DNA of 64,000 nt, taken from Lophius americanus. Lineage: Eukaryota > Chordata > Actinopteri > Lophiiformes > Lophiidae. The stretch is taken from assembly GCA_037951165.1 (NCBI GenBank), contig JBBDHG010000112.1:1078501-1142500 (forward strand). The letters are read 5' to 3'. The notes under the pieces were generated by a model that saw only the letters and a program-made list of their open reading frames with translations, did not search any database and was not told the origin of the DNA. The translations under genes and the position numbers were made by a program. Shown here piece after piece: positions 1 through 12,261 of the stretch (positions are counted from its first letter, which is position 1; the number at the start of each line of letters is the position of its first letter).

Positions 1-1339
1 CATTAACACCACTAAGAAACCATATTAAACAAGGACAAACTTGTGTACTGTCATTCGTCCAAACAATATAAACGTTAACAATTACAAAATATAGAGCCAT
101 AACTAAAACAATATTTAAAATATAAGTACCCTTAATTTTTCAGGTGACTCCACTGGATTATAAAGCATTCTTTCTGCGTGCCCTATCAACATGTTGAATA
201 ACATTCTCTGAAATGGTTGACCGTTCTTCAGTAGTGCTCTCCATAGTTGCTGCTGAGTATCTTGCAGATGTGGATGCTGTCCCACTCGCTATTTACATCG
301 TGTAAACCCGCATTTTCCCAATAGAGCAACTCTGCCATGTGTGCCTATTATATCCAACAGTTGCTCTTAAGATGACAATTTATTCATCCCAAACGGAAAT
401 CATACTGTTACAAGCAGCATGCAAGTTGGGCTAGTACACCAAAAATTCCCCATGGAAAAAACAGAAAACCTTTGGTAAAATATAAATAAATAAAGAATAT
501 TTAATGGATGATGAACAAAAAATAGTGTGCAAAACTGAAGTTAATGTACAGGAGATTCACCAGAATCTTGTTGTAGGGGTATGAATTGTGTTATGAAGGT
601 CTCTTCTGTGGGATCATAAACAGGCAAGTTCTCTCCCCCTACATGTTTCATTGAACCTTGGGCGCCAATGACCCTTTGGCCAGTTAACCACTTGTTCCTC
701 CTTAAACCGCATTGGTTGGTCCAATAAACTGCAGATCAGGAACACCAAACAAGACCTACGGATGCTTTGGAGATGCTCTGCCTCCGTAGGTTAGTAATCT
801 AAAACATAGCCCTTTTCAAAGCTTGAAACACCTGTATGTATCCACGGTTTCCTGCTTACAACATCGGTTTCAAGGGCAAAGTGTTCTTTGTCTGCCAGAT
901 ATATCAAACGCACTGACAGGTGTCATTGTTACAAGATCATTTATGATATTCTCATAAAATTTATGAGTGGTTAACAAATTATGGCTGAACTGTGAAAGTT
1001 TGCCTCATTGCTGGCCAGTCCAGAATGTCTACGGTCCCATGCCTGTTGCCTCTTCATTCGCACAGATGTGATTTTCTTCCCAACCATCTTGCATTTCTAT
1101 AGCGGTGGGTTGGATTACGAGGGATTGTGTTTTTGGATTTGTGGGATGAAGTTATAGTGGCTGACTTTTTTAAAACTGTGTTTACAGGCTCAGTATTACT
1201 AACAATAATCAGTCATATCCAAACAAACTGTCCGTTATTTATGCAAAGAAATTTACAACCAATTTAAAAATGGAAAAAAGAGATGTGGCTCCCTTTTTTT
1301 TGAGTGTGCAAATCCCTGTGTGCGTTTTCTGTTCTCTAG
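1..1339. other. DNA upstream of the first visible USE1 exon
   Basis: No exon is recognised here. The region ends in a splice acceptor (AG at 1338-1339), so at least its 3' part is intron of the USE1 gene. The N-terminal exon(s) of USE1, expected to encode roughly 40 residues, could not be found by reading and probably lie before position 1. The interval contains the family A repeat copy at 583-992; the rest is AT-rich unique-looking sequence. Confidence 0.6.
583..992 (+). repeat. Dispersed repeat family A, copy 1
   Basis: Aligns by eye with 16688-16993 and 25826-26185. Shared landmarks in the same order are TCTTCTGTGGGAT near 602, a CAATGACCC/CATGACCC block, a GGAACACC..ACAAGA block near 740, TTTGGAGATGCTCTG at 766-780, CACTGACAGGTG near 910, and an end close to ATGGCTGA at 981. 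It resembles a repeat I know to be common in teleost genomes, but I cannot assign it to a named class with certainty. Confidence 0.7.
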
Positions 1340-1389
1340 TATGTAAGTGCCCTGGAAGATATGTTGGTAGCTCTGAGGAAAAGTCACAG
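1340..1389 (+). CDS. use1: USE1 exon a (first exon visible)
   Basis: Reads YVSALEDMLVALRKS in phase 0, matching the YVGALEDML region of the family. The acceptor is TCTCTAG before 1340 and the donor is GTAGGA at 1390. It leaves two bases of a split serine codon. Confidence 0.9.
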
Positions 1390-3717
1390 GTAGGAGCTCT
1401 CTCAACTCTAATGCATGGTATTACTATGTATTAAGTGTAACACATGTGGTTCTTTACAAAGGTGTTAACACTGCAAATTATACTACATTCTGTCAACAGT
1501 TTCTATCAAAATTCTGATGCAAGCAGACCTCGCTGGAACACTATTTCAAACATTATTCTAATGTTTTATACATACTATCTATCATTGTTCAAGCCAGCAT
1601 CATGCTTTGCCATTGGCCATCTTAGCTATTGGCCATGGTTTATGATATATGGGTTTGAGTTTGCTATTATTCAATAACAGATTTTGTCTCTTTCAGCAAA
1701 CCCACACCAGAACTACTGACAGAATACACAAGAAAAGTTGATTTTCTAAAAGGGCTTCTAGAGGCAGAGAAACTGGTCAGTAGCAAAATAGAAAATTTTC
1801 ATTTTCAGGAGATTATTGCTATTTTTTACATTATCTATTGGATGTGTTTTTATGACCCCACTGCTTATGTAAATGGTAGTTAGTTCTCTTTATGTAGTAC
1901 TTGTTATCTGAACTGTTTTTTTCTCCTGTTCAGACAGTTATCTGATCTCGTGTCTCCCTTTCTCTCATTCAGTCCTCACCAACAGAAAAGGCATTAGCTA
2001 ATCAGTTCCTCGCCCCTGGGCGAACACCCACAATTTCCAGTCAGAGGATGCCTGCCACTAAAACTGTACATATGCAGACTAAGGCCCGGTGTACAGGAGA
2101 GATGAGGGATGAGCTGCTTGGAACGGTAGGACTGGAGACATTATTTATATTTGATCTCAAATGCATATACCTAGTCGATATGTATGATAGCCATTCCTGA
2201 GATTCATCAGTGAATAAAAACATTTTTTTTATCATTTGTTTATCAATTAAATATGGATACGGTAACTGCGAGCTGAGGCTGTCTTTGAACTTCTGTTCAT
2301 TTCAGCTTTTTAAAATTTCAGGCTCAGTTTGTAGTTTCCGAGATACCTTCAAAACTCAGACTCTTCAAATGAAAATGTGTTGAAGAAACTAGATTTAAGA
2401 AATACCAAGTAATACGTTTGAGTAATTTGTGTCTTCACAGGGGCCATCAGGCAAGGGTAAGAAATATTTTTTGGAATATAAATACATTGATTCAGTATCT
2501 AAAAAAGTTTCGCCCAAAATTCCAACCTGCTAGACTTTCAGATAAATATAGTACAAAGTCAAATTTCTTCTTTCCTATTTACAGACACATCAGAGACAGA
2601 CTTGCGAAACAGAAGGTAAAGCTGTGCGCATTATTTCACATATGAAATCATGTTGTTTACACTTAGACTGTAACAACCAAAAAAAGTTGAGTCTTCATAT
2701 TCTTCATATTTGTATCATCATTGTCATAAAGGGCCACCCATTTCTGCCAAATCATTGTAAGTGATGGCTGCCTGGGGGACTTTGATCAGTTTTTGGCCGT
2801 GTGTTAGTGTCAATCACAGTGTCGGTGCTTGTTGCAGAGGTCTTCCTCTGGATGAGCGTCAGTCTGCTGCAGAGCTGGAGGCCGTCCTGCAGCACCACCA
2901 CAACTTGCAGGAGAAACTCGCTGATGACATGCTCAACCTTGCCCGGAATTTAAAGAACAATAGTCTGGCAGCACAGAACATCATTAAACAAGACAACCAG
3001 GTACCCACACATACACTCACATGCATTAAAATAGTCATTATACTGTACACGTTAATCATTCTGTATTTACAAGATTGGGGTTACCAAATATTTCTCCTGC
3101 CCAGAATGTTATTAAACCAAAGAAATGAATCTGTTTCCAGTAAAGTTCATGTATGTACCGGGGTCCTTTAGACATGAAAATAGATACAGCTTCAAACTTT
3201 TTATGGAAACAAATTGATAATAAATATTAAACCATCCAAGCAGCAGAGGTATATTTGCGTAGAAGCTTTTGCTTTGTAACAAAGCATTACTGCCAACTAG
3301 TCATCAATTCCCCAACTCTGTGTTGGATTTTTTTGCAATGTGTTTATATTTTGCAACTTTAAATACTCTTTTTACTAACCATTCTCTCCTCATGGTGCCA
3401 CATTTTCCACCTAATTTTGTCCACATGTGAACATTGTGAGACAAACAAGATTGGCGCCGACTTTTTGACTGTCTACATAAATACTTGTCTGATACTTGAT
3501 GTTTACATGAGTTGTGTGTTTGTTGTCCCTCCAGACTCTGGGCCAGTCAATGCGTCAGGCAGACCAGAACTTTGAGAAGCTTAAGACGGAGTCCGAGCGA
3601 CTGGAGCAGCACACCAAGAAGTCTGTCAACTGGCTGCTGTGGCTGATGCTCATCCTGGTCTTTTTCACCTTCATCAGCATGATCCTCTTCATTCGAATCT
3701 TCCCCAGACTCAGATGA
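1340..3717 (+). CDS. use1: USE1, vesicle transport SNARE (partial, seven exons, 5' end missing)
   Basis: USE1 is a tail-anchored SNARE of the ER membrane that acts with syntaxin 18, SEC20 and SEC22B in Golgi-to-ER retrograde fusion. Seven exons join in one frame to about 224 residues; vertebrate USE1 is about 260, so only the N-terminus is missing. Family blocks seen in order: KVDFLKGLLEAEKL, EKALANQFLAPGRTPT, ATKTVHMQTKAR, ERQSAAELEAVLQ, NLQEKLADDMLNLARNLK, then the SNARE helix with IIKQDNQTL (its Asp is the likely zero-layer residue) and KLKTESERLEQHTKKSVNW. A hydrophobic tail anchor of about 20 residues follows, ending in IRIFPRLR and a TGA stop at 3715-3717. All introns are GT-AG and phases agree across every junction. 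Identification is by recalled similarity to human USE1, without a database search. Confidence 0.95.
1697..1775 (+). CDS. use1: USE1 exon b
   Basis: Reads KPTPELLTEYTRKVDFLKG followed by LLEAEKL. The acceptor is TCTTTCAG and the donor is GTCAGT. The first base completes the split serine codon of exon a; the exon ends in phase 0. Confidence 0.93.
1973..2125 (+). CDS. use1: USE1 exon c
   Basis: 51 codons: SSPTEKALANQFLAPGRTPT, then the ATKTVHMQTKAR block, ending MRDELLGT. The acceptor is CTCATTCAG and the donor is GTAGGA. The exon begins and ends in phase 0. Confidence 0.94.
2441..2456 (+). CDS. use1: USE1 16-nt microexon
   Basis: A 16-nt exon (GPSGK plus one base) lies between TCTTCACAG and GTAAGA. 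It is inferred because exons c and e join in frame only if 16 nt (mod 3 = 1) are inserted: without it the 31-nt and 163-nt exons read out of frame. It falls in the poorly conserved linker after the LLGT motif. Confidence 0.75.
2585..2615 (+). CDS. use1: USE1 small exon e (31 nt)
   Basis: Reads DTSETDLRNR, with the first Asp codon shared with the microexon. The acceptor is ATTTACAG and the donor is GTAAAG. It corresponds to the charged linker that ends in RKR in human USE1. Confidence 0.85.
2838..3000 (+). CDS. use1: USE1 exon f (start of SNARE helix)
   Basis: Reads GLPLDERQSAAELEAVLQ, HHHNLQEKLADDMLNLAR, then NLKNNSLAAQNIIKQDNQ. The acceptor is GTTGCAG and the donor is GTACCC. This is the best conserved part of the family; it ends in phase 0 inside the SNARE motif. 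Confidence 0.96.
3535..3717 (+). CDS. use1: USE1 terminal exon (SNARE C-half and tail anchor)
   Basis: The acceptor is TCCCTCCAG. The exon encodes 60 residues: the second half of the SNARE helix (QADQNFEKLKTESERLEQ), a conserved NWLLW entry to the membrane, one hydrophobic segment (about 3640-3699), and a short basic luminal tail before TGA. Confidence 0.96.
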   Translation, partial: TLGQSMRQADQNFEKLKTESERLEQHTKKSVNWLLWLMLILVFFTFISMILFIRIFPRLR

Positions 3718-4271
3718 CGAGCGTTTACATCCCTGAACTCTTATTCCTACATCCTCCTGTGTTCACGGCGCACTGCCACATAAGCCTCTTAGATCTATAC
3801 AGCATGTCTGTATGTGTGACTCAGATAAGCAGCGCTTAGAACCGAAACCATTCAGTTTGTTGAACTGAAATATTTGCACTTATGAAACTTCATGTTTAAA
3901 TTGTTGTTCTGAGCATCAGTATTCTTTTTAAACAGAGCCAAACATGAGCGGAGGTGAAGAGCTTCTTGTTGGAGGGTGTTTAATAGCAGCATACTAGTCT
4001 TAATACCCAGGCAGCTGGGACTGAGCCTTACTTACTAATCTGTCTTCAGGTAGGCTACTGGCGATACGGTGTATGTATGTACTCCTCACTTTGAATTGTG
4101 CGATTTAAGTCATCTTTTGGAGAATGTTTCCACCATGCATACATGGCAGTCTCAACCATAGTTCCAACACTGAGTAAAATTAATTGAACAATCAGACGAT
4201 TGAGATTTGTAAATATCTGTGGATGTCTTAAACTGTTCAGGTTTAACCGCCACTAGCATTTATGAACACTC

Positions 4272-4277
4272 AATAAA
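4272..4277 (+). promoter_or_regulatory. Candidate proximal poly(A) signal of USE1
   Basis: Canonical AATAAA about 555 nt after the USE1 stop codon, followed by T- and GT-containing sequence. Confidence 0.45.
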
Positions 4278-4449
4278 TGTCAAGTCCATGGTTTATAGCA
4301 CTGTTGAACGGTATTTATAAATGTTTATGTGCAGTATGTGTGAAACATTCTTCCCATGAAATTATATTTTATGTCATTGTTCATTCATTATATGCCATCC
4401 TCTGCTTAATGTATGAGAGCCCTACTGGTGTTACGGTGGAAAACACATG

Positions 4450-4455
4450 AATAAA
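4450..4455 (+). promoter_or_regulatory. Candidate distal poly(A) signal of USE1
   Basis: Canonical AATAAA about 733 nt after the stop codon, followed by a T-rich stretch near 4484-4500. Confidence 0.45.
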
Positions 4456-5682
4456 CACTTAAATATGGTTTTGGACCTATCATTTTTTAGTTATTAAATT
4501 TATTGTACTTATACATGATAGATAAGGAGTTAAGTGTTTTAAATGTTGTTGCTAAAATGAAACGTTTACAATTTACACCAGCCATATCTTAGACATTTGT
4601 TTTATTTTTCACTTCTGGATGTGTTCTGCAAACGGTCACAGAAACATTCATGTGTTGGGATATGTTATTTGTCTTTTTTATGTGCATTTGTATGATTCTT
4701 TATATTTTGGTGAAGGATTCTGATGATGTAATTTGTCATTCTTGTAATTTGGCTGCTGATGCTTATGATGATGTGCTTTATTTTGATTTCATTAATGACT
4801 GAAATTAAGATCAAAGGTCCTTCAAGCAGAAACTGGAGGAGCTACATATGGAGATGTCCTCAAGTTCACCTAATTGGTGGCTGCTCAGTATTTGCAGACA
4901 GAATGGAGGGAGAGGAAAAGAGACCCAGGAGATGGAAGGAGGGGCGTAGAGAAGAGACATAGGAGGGGAAGAAGTGAAAACAGAGGAAAGGGAGGGGAAG
5001 ATAGATGTGGTGGAAACGTCTTTTAGAGAGGCTGCTCCAGGTGCTTAGATCACAATAATTTAATTCCAGAAATTGTGAATATTCTAAATTGCAACCACTG
5101 TTTTAGATGAGTTCTATATATGTCCTCTCTCCCCCCCTCCATAAAATAACACACATAATTCAACCCTCTCAGAAGTTCTACTCAAGTAGATGTAAGTACT
5201 TGTGTAAAAAAATGGACTTTTAGTATAACAATTGGTTAAACCTCTTACCTCAAGTAGAAGTACAGGCTCTGAAATCAACTCAAAAGTACATAGAAGACCT
5301 TTGAGAGACATTTCTAGAGATTTTTTGAGCAAACGGAATTATCCTCATGTATTAATATATGTTAATTCAAGATATTTTTAACTTTGTTTAAATTTCTAGG
5401 ACTGCCACTCATAGGCAGAGAATATATTCAGCATGAATGTAGAACATAAGAAGAGGAAAACAAAGGACTGAAAAACTGAAATCATTTTCGCCGTGGTTGA
5501 ATTCCTTACGCACATTTTTCTGCTTCTTGACATGTTTTACATCTTTCGTTTTATCTGACAAACATGGTATGATAACGAACAGATACTTGTGTGAAAATAT
5601 TGGTAGCGAAAGTAAACACTCAAATGCATCAATGTAGTTTTGCTGATGACTTTTCCTGTGCAGTGTTATGGGGGATCATGAT

Positions 5683-5735
5683 CAAGGGGGATTTGAACCC
5701 AGAACTTTTTGCGGTGAGGTAGAACTGCTGCAGAG
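5683..5735 (+). repeat. Family C tail fragment (weak)
   Basis: Contains GATTTGAACCCAGAAC and then a GTGAGG..AACTGCTGC stretch, like the 3' tail of the family C repeat at 58125-58378 and 29605-29745. Short and diverged. Confidence 0.4.
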
Positions 5736-8097
5736 GTAAAGTGTGGACACCGGAAAACAGAACGGTAACAATGTTTTTCTACTGGATGTCTTCCCACCGC
5801 TGCACCCGTTTGAAACCATGTTCTGAATGACTGATGAAGTTACCCTTGTGGCCACTAGGTGTCAGTCTTCTCCCTCGAATACACAATAACCTCAATGACC
5901 CTCATCAAGACATGCATCCTAAATTAACCCTACTACTCATTTAGAAGTGATATGAGGATTGGAGAATAGCTAAATTAAGGCAGTTGGCCTCAGAATAAAC
6001 ATGCTGCCACGGCATGTGACTTAATCTGTGTTTCTGTCAGCATTCGTTCCATCTCATGGAGCTTCCTTTTGGGAATAGCTGGTGCAAAACTGTATTTTTT
6101 ATGGGAGAAGACACTGTGAAAGCCAAGAGGCTAACATTCCTACAGTGTTGTCAATCTGACTGTCACCTGAGGCCTGTAGAGCTGACTGGCTTGTACAGAC
6201 TTGCAGCTCTACCCCATGGTCGTTTCTCTCTTCTCTCTGCATGGCTGGCTGGCCTGGCTGAGGCCTTGCATGCCATATATTTTAGGATCCCTCAGCGGTA
6301 TTTTGCCTGCTGGAAGCTGAGGTATGCAGGCCACCAGGAGACCAAATGAGGTTTGTCACTGCAAAGGATCGTCATCCCTCAGTTTAATCACAGCTGTTGG
6401 GTTGTCCGCTCTCAGGCCTCTGTGATCTGCTTCTCTGAGGCTGCATCTCAGCTTTTTGAACTGCAGCGATGGTTCATGATTTCATCAGTGGTTTGGCTTC
6501 TCTTATTCCTTCACGCTCTATTATTGCATCAGCTGAAAAGGGCAGCTTCTTTTTAGTTTCCTGAACTGACCCCAGAGTTTAGCATGTGTTATGTTACGTT
6601 CCTATATTCAGCAGATGCCTCAAGATGCTTGGCACTTTTAACCTCTGACCCAGGTAACCCAACTAATTCCTTCTTGCACTCTTTCCCAACAGAGATCCTG
6701 ACAATTGAGATCGACACTCTGCTTCAAACAGTTGTGTTGAACATTTAGCTGAAATATTTTTAGACATCCTTTATTACGGTGTTTTAAGTTGTAAAAGTGA
6801 AAGATCATTTTATTGGTATGCAGTGGCGGGAAGCAACAAAGTTGAAACACTTTCTTATTTTTCTTTAGCATTATCAGCTATCTGTACTTTATGTTCACTC
6901 TGCACATTTTAACACAAAGATCTATAGTTTCTGTTCCTTAAAAAAAATGAAAAACAGACTGATTACTTTGGTTGATTGTTTTTTTTGTGTCTTTTTTTGC
7001 ATTATTGCATGCATTCCGAACATGAAGACTGATTTCAAAACAAATTGACAAAGCACAACATACAGAAAAGACGATGAAATGGCACACAAACAAGATGACA
7101 GACGTAAAACAAAAAAAGAGACAAAGCAAACAGAAAACATGCAAGCATGAAGACAAGGTGTGATGTCAGGGTTTTTTCATCAACACATAATGGTCATTCA
7201 CTCTGAGTACATTCTTGGCCAGTGCATGGCAGCCGCAGAATAAATTAACTACCTAATCCCTTAAACATATTTTATATGAATAGGAAATAATTGTTCTTAT
7301 TTATAGGAATAATTTATGGGGCTAGAAATCTGCTGCTTGGTCAAAATCAAGCTATTTCTAAATTGCAACTCCTCTATAGGGAACTTTAAGAATAATTATA
7401 ACACGTTAATAGCTACAAGCAACAATTTCGGTACCACAGATTTCTGAATAAGTTAATCCTCCCTAACATATTTATATTTGAATGATTTGATAATATCTCA
7501 AATCTAGAAAAGGAGATATATACAGAGAATAAAGATTGTATATATATATAGTGGACACATACCCGCACATACATATAAATATGTCATATTGATGCACATA
7601 CGGGATCTCATACACTTAAATAAGTAATGGTTTGATTCTTAAAGTTTCAACTTCATGGTTAAGGAACCGAGTATTTAAAGATGAGACCTGTGAGATACAC
7701 ACATTTGTCATGACAGAGTAACTCAAAGTGTGTGTGTTTTCATTATAACTGTGTCTAATTGGATTGGCCCTTCTAAACAAGAAAGTGCAGAGGAACAAAC
7801 TGTAAAGCATGAGAGAACTTCCATCCCCTCTCAATGCTGCTCTAGGCATATTGATCACCACAACACTCTGGTCTTTTTAATTTAGTTTTTGGCTGTAGCT
7901 ACAGGAGGATTTTGGGTTGCCCACAGAGATGAAGGAGATTTTTCCTTCCTTTTTGTTTCATGTGCTTCCTTCAGGGAGCAAAAGAGCAAAGAGGCTTTAC
8001 TTTTCTTTCATTTTTACCAAAGGTTTGATGGTGCTATAAAGTTAATAATAATGGATGGGCGAAAGACTGCATCTATTAAACATAATAATATCAGTGC

Positions 8098-8249
<152 letters not shown>

Positions 8250-9295
8250 CTCGATTTATAATTGTAATTATTAGTGGGTCGGTCAGACAGATAACATTTA
8301 TTAGCAGACGTTTCAAGTTCACAGCTATTGTTCAGAGTACATTGCCTTAATCTTTGTGGACCTTCCTCTCCTCTCATTTTGTCATTACTGTGATGTTTGT
8401 TTTGGGAGGTTTGTCTCTGAATGGTTGTGGCTCTTCCTCAACATGAACGTACTCATGAGTCTCACTCTCAAGCGTCTCCCTGCACTTGCGCAGTTGTGTT
8501 TTTGCAGCTGAAGTTAACGACCGTTTTCAGTCGTCCTCTCCCACTATCTGCTGAGGATTCAGGTTATTTTCAGAGAATTATCCTCACAGAGGAAAGTCGC
8601 AGATAAACCAGCTGGTCATAATGGTTCTTCCTCTGCAATGCGTATAGAAAGGTGCCTGTGTGTTTGTGTGTCTCATGTGTGCACGCATGTATGTTTGTTG
8701 CAGGACTAGGACATGGGCCACATGTCATTCCCTGCTGCCCTCTATTCCCCTCCATCACTCCATATTCACAGCCTAGTGTCAACATGTGGGTTAACGCACT
8801 GAACCTTCCAGTCTGTTTGTCCGGCAGTGCGGCACTGAAAGAGTCCCTAGTGGAAGAAAAACACCTCCCTGCTGGTTTTTGCTCGGCCTTTGATGGAGCA
8901 GAGGCTTTATTTCTTGCTCCTCTACTCCCTCACCTTTAGGAGAATCAGCATCTCCCAACAGGCAGTACTGAGCCCTGCTGCTATTTCTACAGAAGGCTTT
9001 TTACCTTGCCTGCCTCTTACTTTAAACAAACTCATACAACAATAAAGTTTGATGATTTTTTTTTTCATAAAGCAACATTCTCTTACTTCTGTTCTGCTGA
9101 ATGGTTTTACTGAGAGGTTTACATGTTGGTTGATACTCTGGTCTCAGGAAACTTAAGATCGAAATTTTCCATAATAAAGATCTGTTCCAGATGAAAAACT
9201 CTATTGGTTGATGGTTGTTTGGCTTCGGGTGTTGGCTATTTGATGAACTGGCGACTTCTCCATGGCGTTCTCTACACCAATGACTGCTCGGATAT

Positions 9296-9352
9296 GATAC
9301 CGCCCCAGCGACCCTGCAAGGATAAAAAGTTCATGAAAAACGATGGATGGGG
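9296..9352 (-). repeat. Family C fragment, minus strand
   Basis: The reverse complement reads CCATCCATCG..TTTTCATGAAC..TTATCCTTGCAGGGTCGCTGG in outline. This is the head of the same family seen on the plus strand at 30938-31125 (CATTCATTTTC ... CAGGGTCGCCGGGG). Confidence 0.5.
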
Positions 9353-11504
9353 CTAAGTAATAAAATGAATTAAATAATGAAACTAATCACCAGTTGCTGC
9401 CAAGCTTCAGACAGTCGGTCCAGCGGTTTACCCCCTTATGCTATAAGCTAAGCTAACTGGCTGCTGGCCATTAATCTTGAGAGCGTTACCGACCGCCTCA
9501 TCTTTGGAAGAAATCGAAATGTCAAACCATTCCTTTAACCTGGTATTTAAACCTGACAGAGGTAAGAAGTTGCAGGTGGCTCGGAAGCAGGCCTTGTTTT
9601 TCTCTCGGTAGACTTAATCTTCGGCTGGGAATCACGGCTCAGACAGGGAGGAGGCCTTCAGGGTAAAACCTGTCAAGGACGTTAAGGGTGCTGTACTTTA
9701 TTTGAAGCTGGAATAGGAGCCAACAGTTGAAGCTTTTGGCTCTGCCCCAGGCTGCATCTAAGACTGGTTGCGGCCGTGGCCTAACTAAGGGTGGTATCTG
9801 GGACTGATATTTGGGAACTAGGTGCATCTCTCTTTGGCCCCCTAAACAGTTCAACCTCAAGAGGCCTTGAGCTTCCTCAGCAGGTGCAGGGCCCCTCCTG
9901 GAACAAGAGAGGCTCCTTGGGGTAGCAGATTAAGTGTGTGTGTTTTGTATTTCTGATTTTGCTTTCAACTACTAGGTTTTCTCTCTCGTTTCAGACTGAA
10001 TTCGAAATACAGAACGTATCCAAAACAAGTGAAACTATCTTTGGGTTAAGATATGAAAACAATCAAACTCTTGTCATTGTGTGTGTGTGTGGTGTTGATG
10101 AAAGGGTGAGTCCTTGGTGGAGCTGTTTGTGATGAGGTTTGAGAGCAAGGTTTCTTTCAAGGGGAGTTTTAACGTCATTCATTTCATGTTATGTCCGCAG
10201 AGTTGGTATGTCAAGGCCAACCATATGGTCACTGACTAATTACAATTCAGTGCTACATTTTGCCAAAAATTCTTCAGGTTTTTAGCCACATGTTTCATTG
10301 TCAGTGCACGCTTTGAGAATGTTGCTTTTTTTTGTGTTCACTCATGTTTTCAGTTTTCATACCAATTTCTTTTGTGCTCTTATCCAGCCCAGATGAAGGT
10401 AGACATTGCTCTCCTATCTGATGCATCAGATTCCACCCAATACAGATAAATAGTGAAGATGATTGTTTGGTTGTCTGAATGACTCAGACCGCTTTTTTTG
10501 TTTGTTCAAATTTTGATTCTTTTCTTTCTGTTTTTATTTCCTTGTTAAATGGCTGAATCTCTCAGATGGGAAGATGGGCGAGAGAATACTCAAAATGAGG
10601 AGCATCTTTAGTTAAATTTTCTTATGCTTGTTAGAGGCTTCGACCAGCAAGACTAAATTCAATGAGGGAGGGAGATTGATTGGTTGCTTTTTGTATCCGG
10701 TCCGGTCCATTGCTCACAGCACTGTGCTTTACTGCAATAAGAATCACTTCATAAAGGAATGGATGATCTTGACCCTCCTGCGGGGTGAGGATATTTTACT
10801 CACAGGGCACTCTGCAGTCCTTAAGCTTTTGTGCTGATTTTTCTTGAATGTGTGTATTTGTACAAGCAGCAAAATGAACATGTATCATGTTACAGCAGGA
10901 CAAATACTGTTAGTGGAATCCAACAAAATGTAGAAAAAAAATACAGGAATTACTGCTTATTAAATACACATGGGCAGTTCATAAAATAAGGTACCTTGAT
11001 ACAGATTAGACTAGAAAGAGTTCATTGAGTTCAGTTACCTAATGCCATCATTGCCAACACTTGGACAATCAGAACATTTTTTAAGGGGTATTTCATAACA
11101 AGATCCTCTAACATTTGTTTATCAACTGGCCTTTGGAATGCTAATGCTTATAAATGTGCACAATGCATGCATTCTGATTTGTCGATTTGAGGTGAAATTG
11201 CATCAACTGCATAATAGCACACATTATGGTGATGCTGAATTAAATACCCACTACTTCCTAATTTCTTGTAATCCTACTCCAGCATTTGGAGTCATGTGTG
11301 TCTCATTGGTATTTTAAGAGTTATCAACAATAATATGATATTCCATAATGACGTATCTAGATCTATTTCTGCTCCACACTGTATCTTTCACTGCTAAATG
11401 AAGTCAATAGTCTCCACCCCTCCCTGTTACTGCAGTGTCCCCATACATGCTGCCCCCCTCCAAATACACTTTGATTTCAGAGATCCAAAGATCTGGATCT
11501 GGAT

Positions 11505-11690
11505 CCACCTATTTTCTCTTGCTTATCCGGTGTCGGCTCGCGGTGGCAGCTGGCTAAGAAGGGCATTCCAAATATCACTCTACCCAGTAACACTCTCCAG
11601 CTCATCCTAGGGGATCCTAGGGCCTTCCCACGCCGGATGAGACACAGTATATACTCCCTCCAGCGAGTTCTGGGTCTATCTGGGTGTTTT
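11505..11690 (+). repeat. Teleost dispersed repeat fragment (unnamed)
   Basis: A run containing CTTATCCGGTGTCGG, GCGGTGGCAGCTGGCTAAG, AACACTCTCCAGCTCATCCT, GGGGATCCTAGGG and CTCCCTCCAGCGAGTTCTGG. It matches from memory the layout of a repeat widespread in fish genomes. Only one copy is in the window, so support is from recall only. Confidence 0.5.
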
Positions 11691-12261
11691 TATTTCTATT
11701 TTATTTTAAATTTCTGTCATGATATTAGTTATCAATAAAGGCAGAAACTCAAACAGAAAACCACATTTAATCATATAACCTCCCCCAACCAGATCATTCC
11801 AGCTACAAAATTTGTTCTAAATTAATACGCTAGTAAAACTATCCAATAATATTAAACAATCACAATCATCTTTAGCTGCATACTGTTGTTTATTTCAAGC
11901 TTATTTTGTTCATATTGGTTATATTTATAATATAAATATACATATTTTTATATTATATTTGGTTCATAGTGTTTATCTGCTTTTACTTTGTCATAATTTG
12001 AGATTTGATCCAAATGTAAAGTGCGTTATAAATTAAATATATTATTATCATTATTATAGAGGACAAAGACGACTAATAAATTGATTGTAATGACCTATAA
12101 GTTGATCTGTAAGTTTGCTGCTGTTTTTCAAGACAAGAAGAACGACAGGCGAGAAACGTGCCCAGAGTGAACGAGAGATGAGATAAAGGTAGGAATGCAC
12201 AAGTTAGAGTATAGGAACATCAAACCTTGGCACAATGACAGGTATAGGTAGAGAGCTAACT

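Larger units (their letters stand above)
3718..4475 (+). other. use1: USE1 3' untranslated region
   Basis: AT-rich non-coding sequence directly after the stop codon with no recognisable exon. Two AATAAA signals lie at 4272-4277 and 4450-4455, so the 3' end is inferred to be near 4290-4300 or 4470. The exact cleavage site cannot be read from DNA alone. Confidence 0.6.

Noticed and set aside
6056..6349. 97-codon plus-strand open frame
   Set aside because: No family resemblance, no neighbouring exons and no splice signals supporting it.
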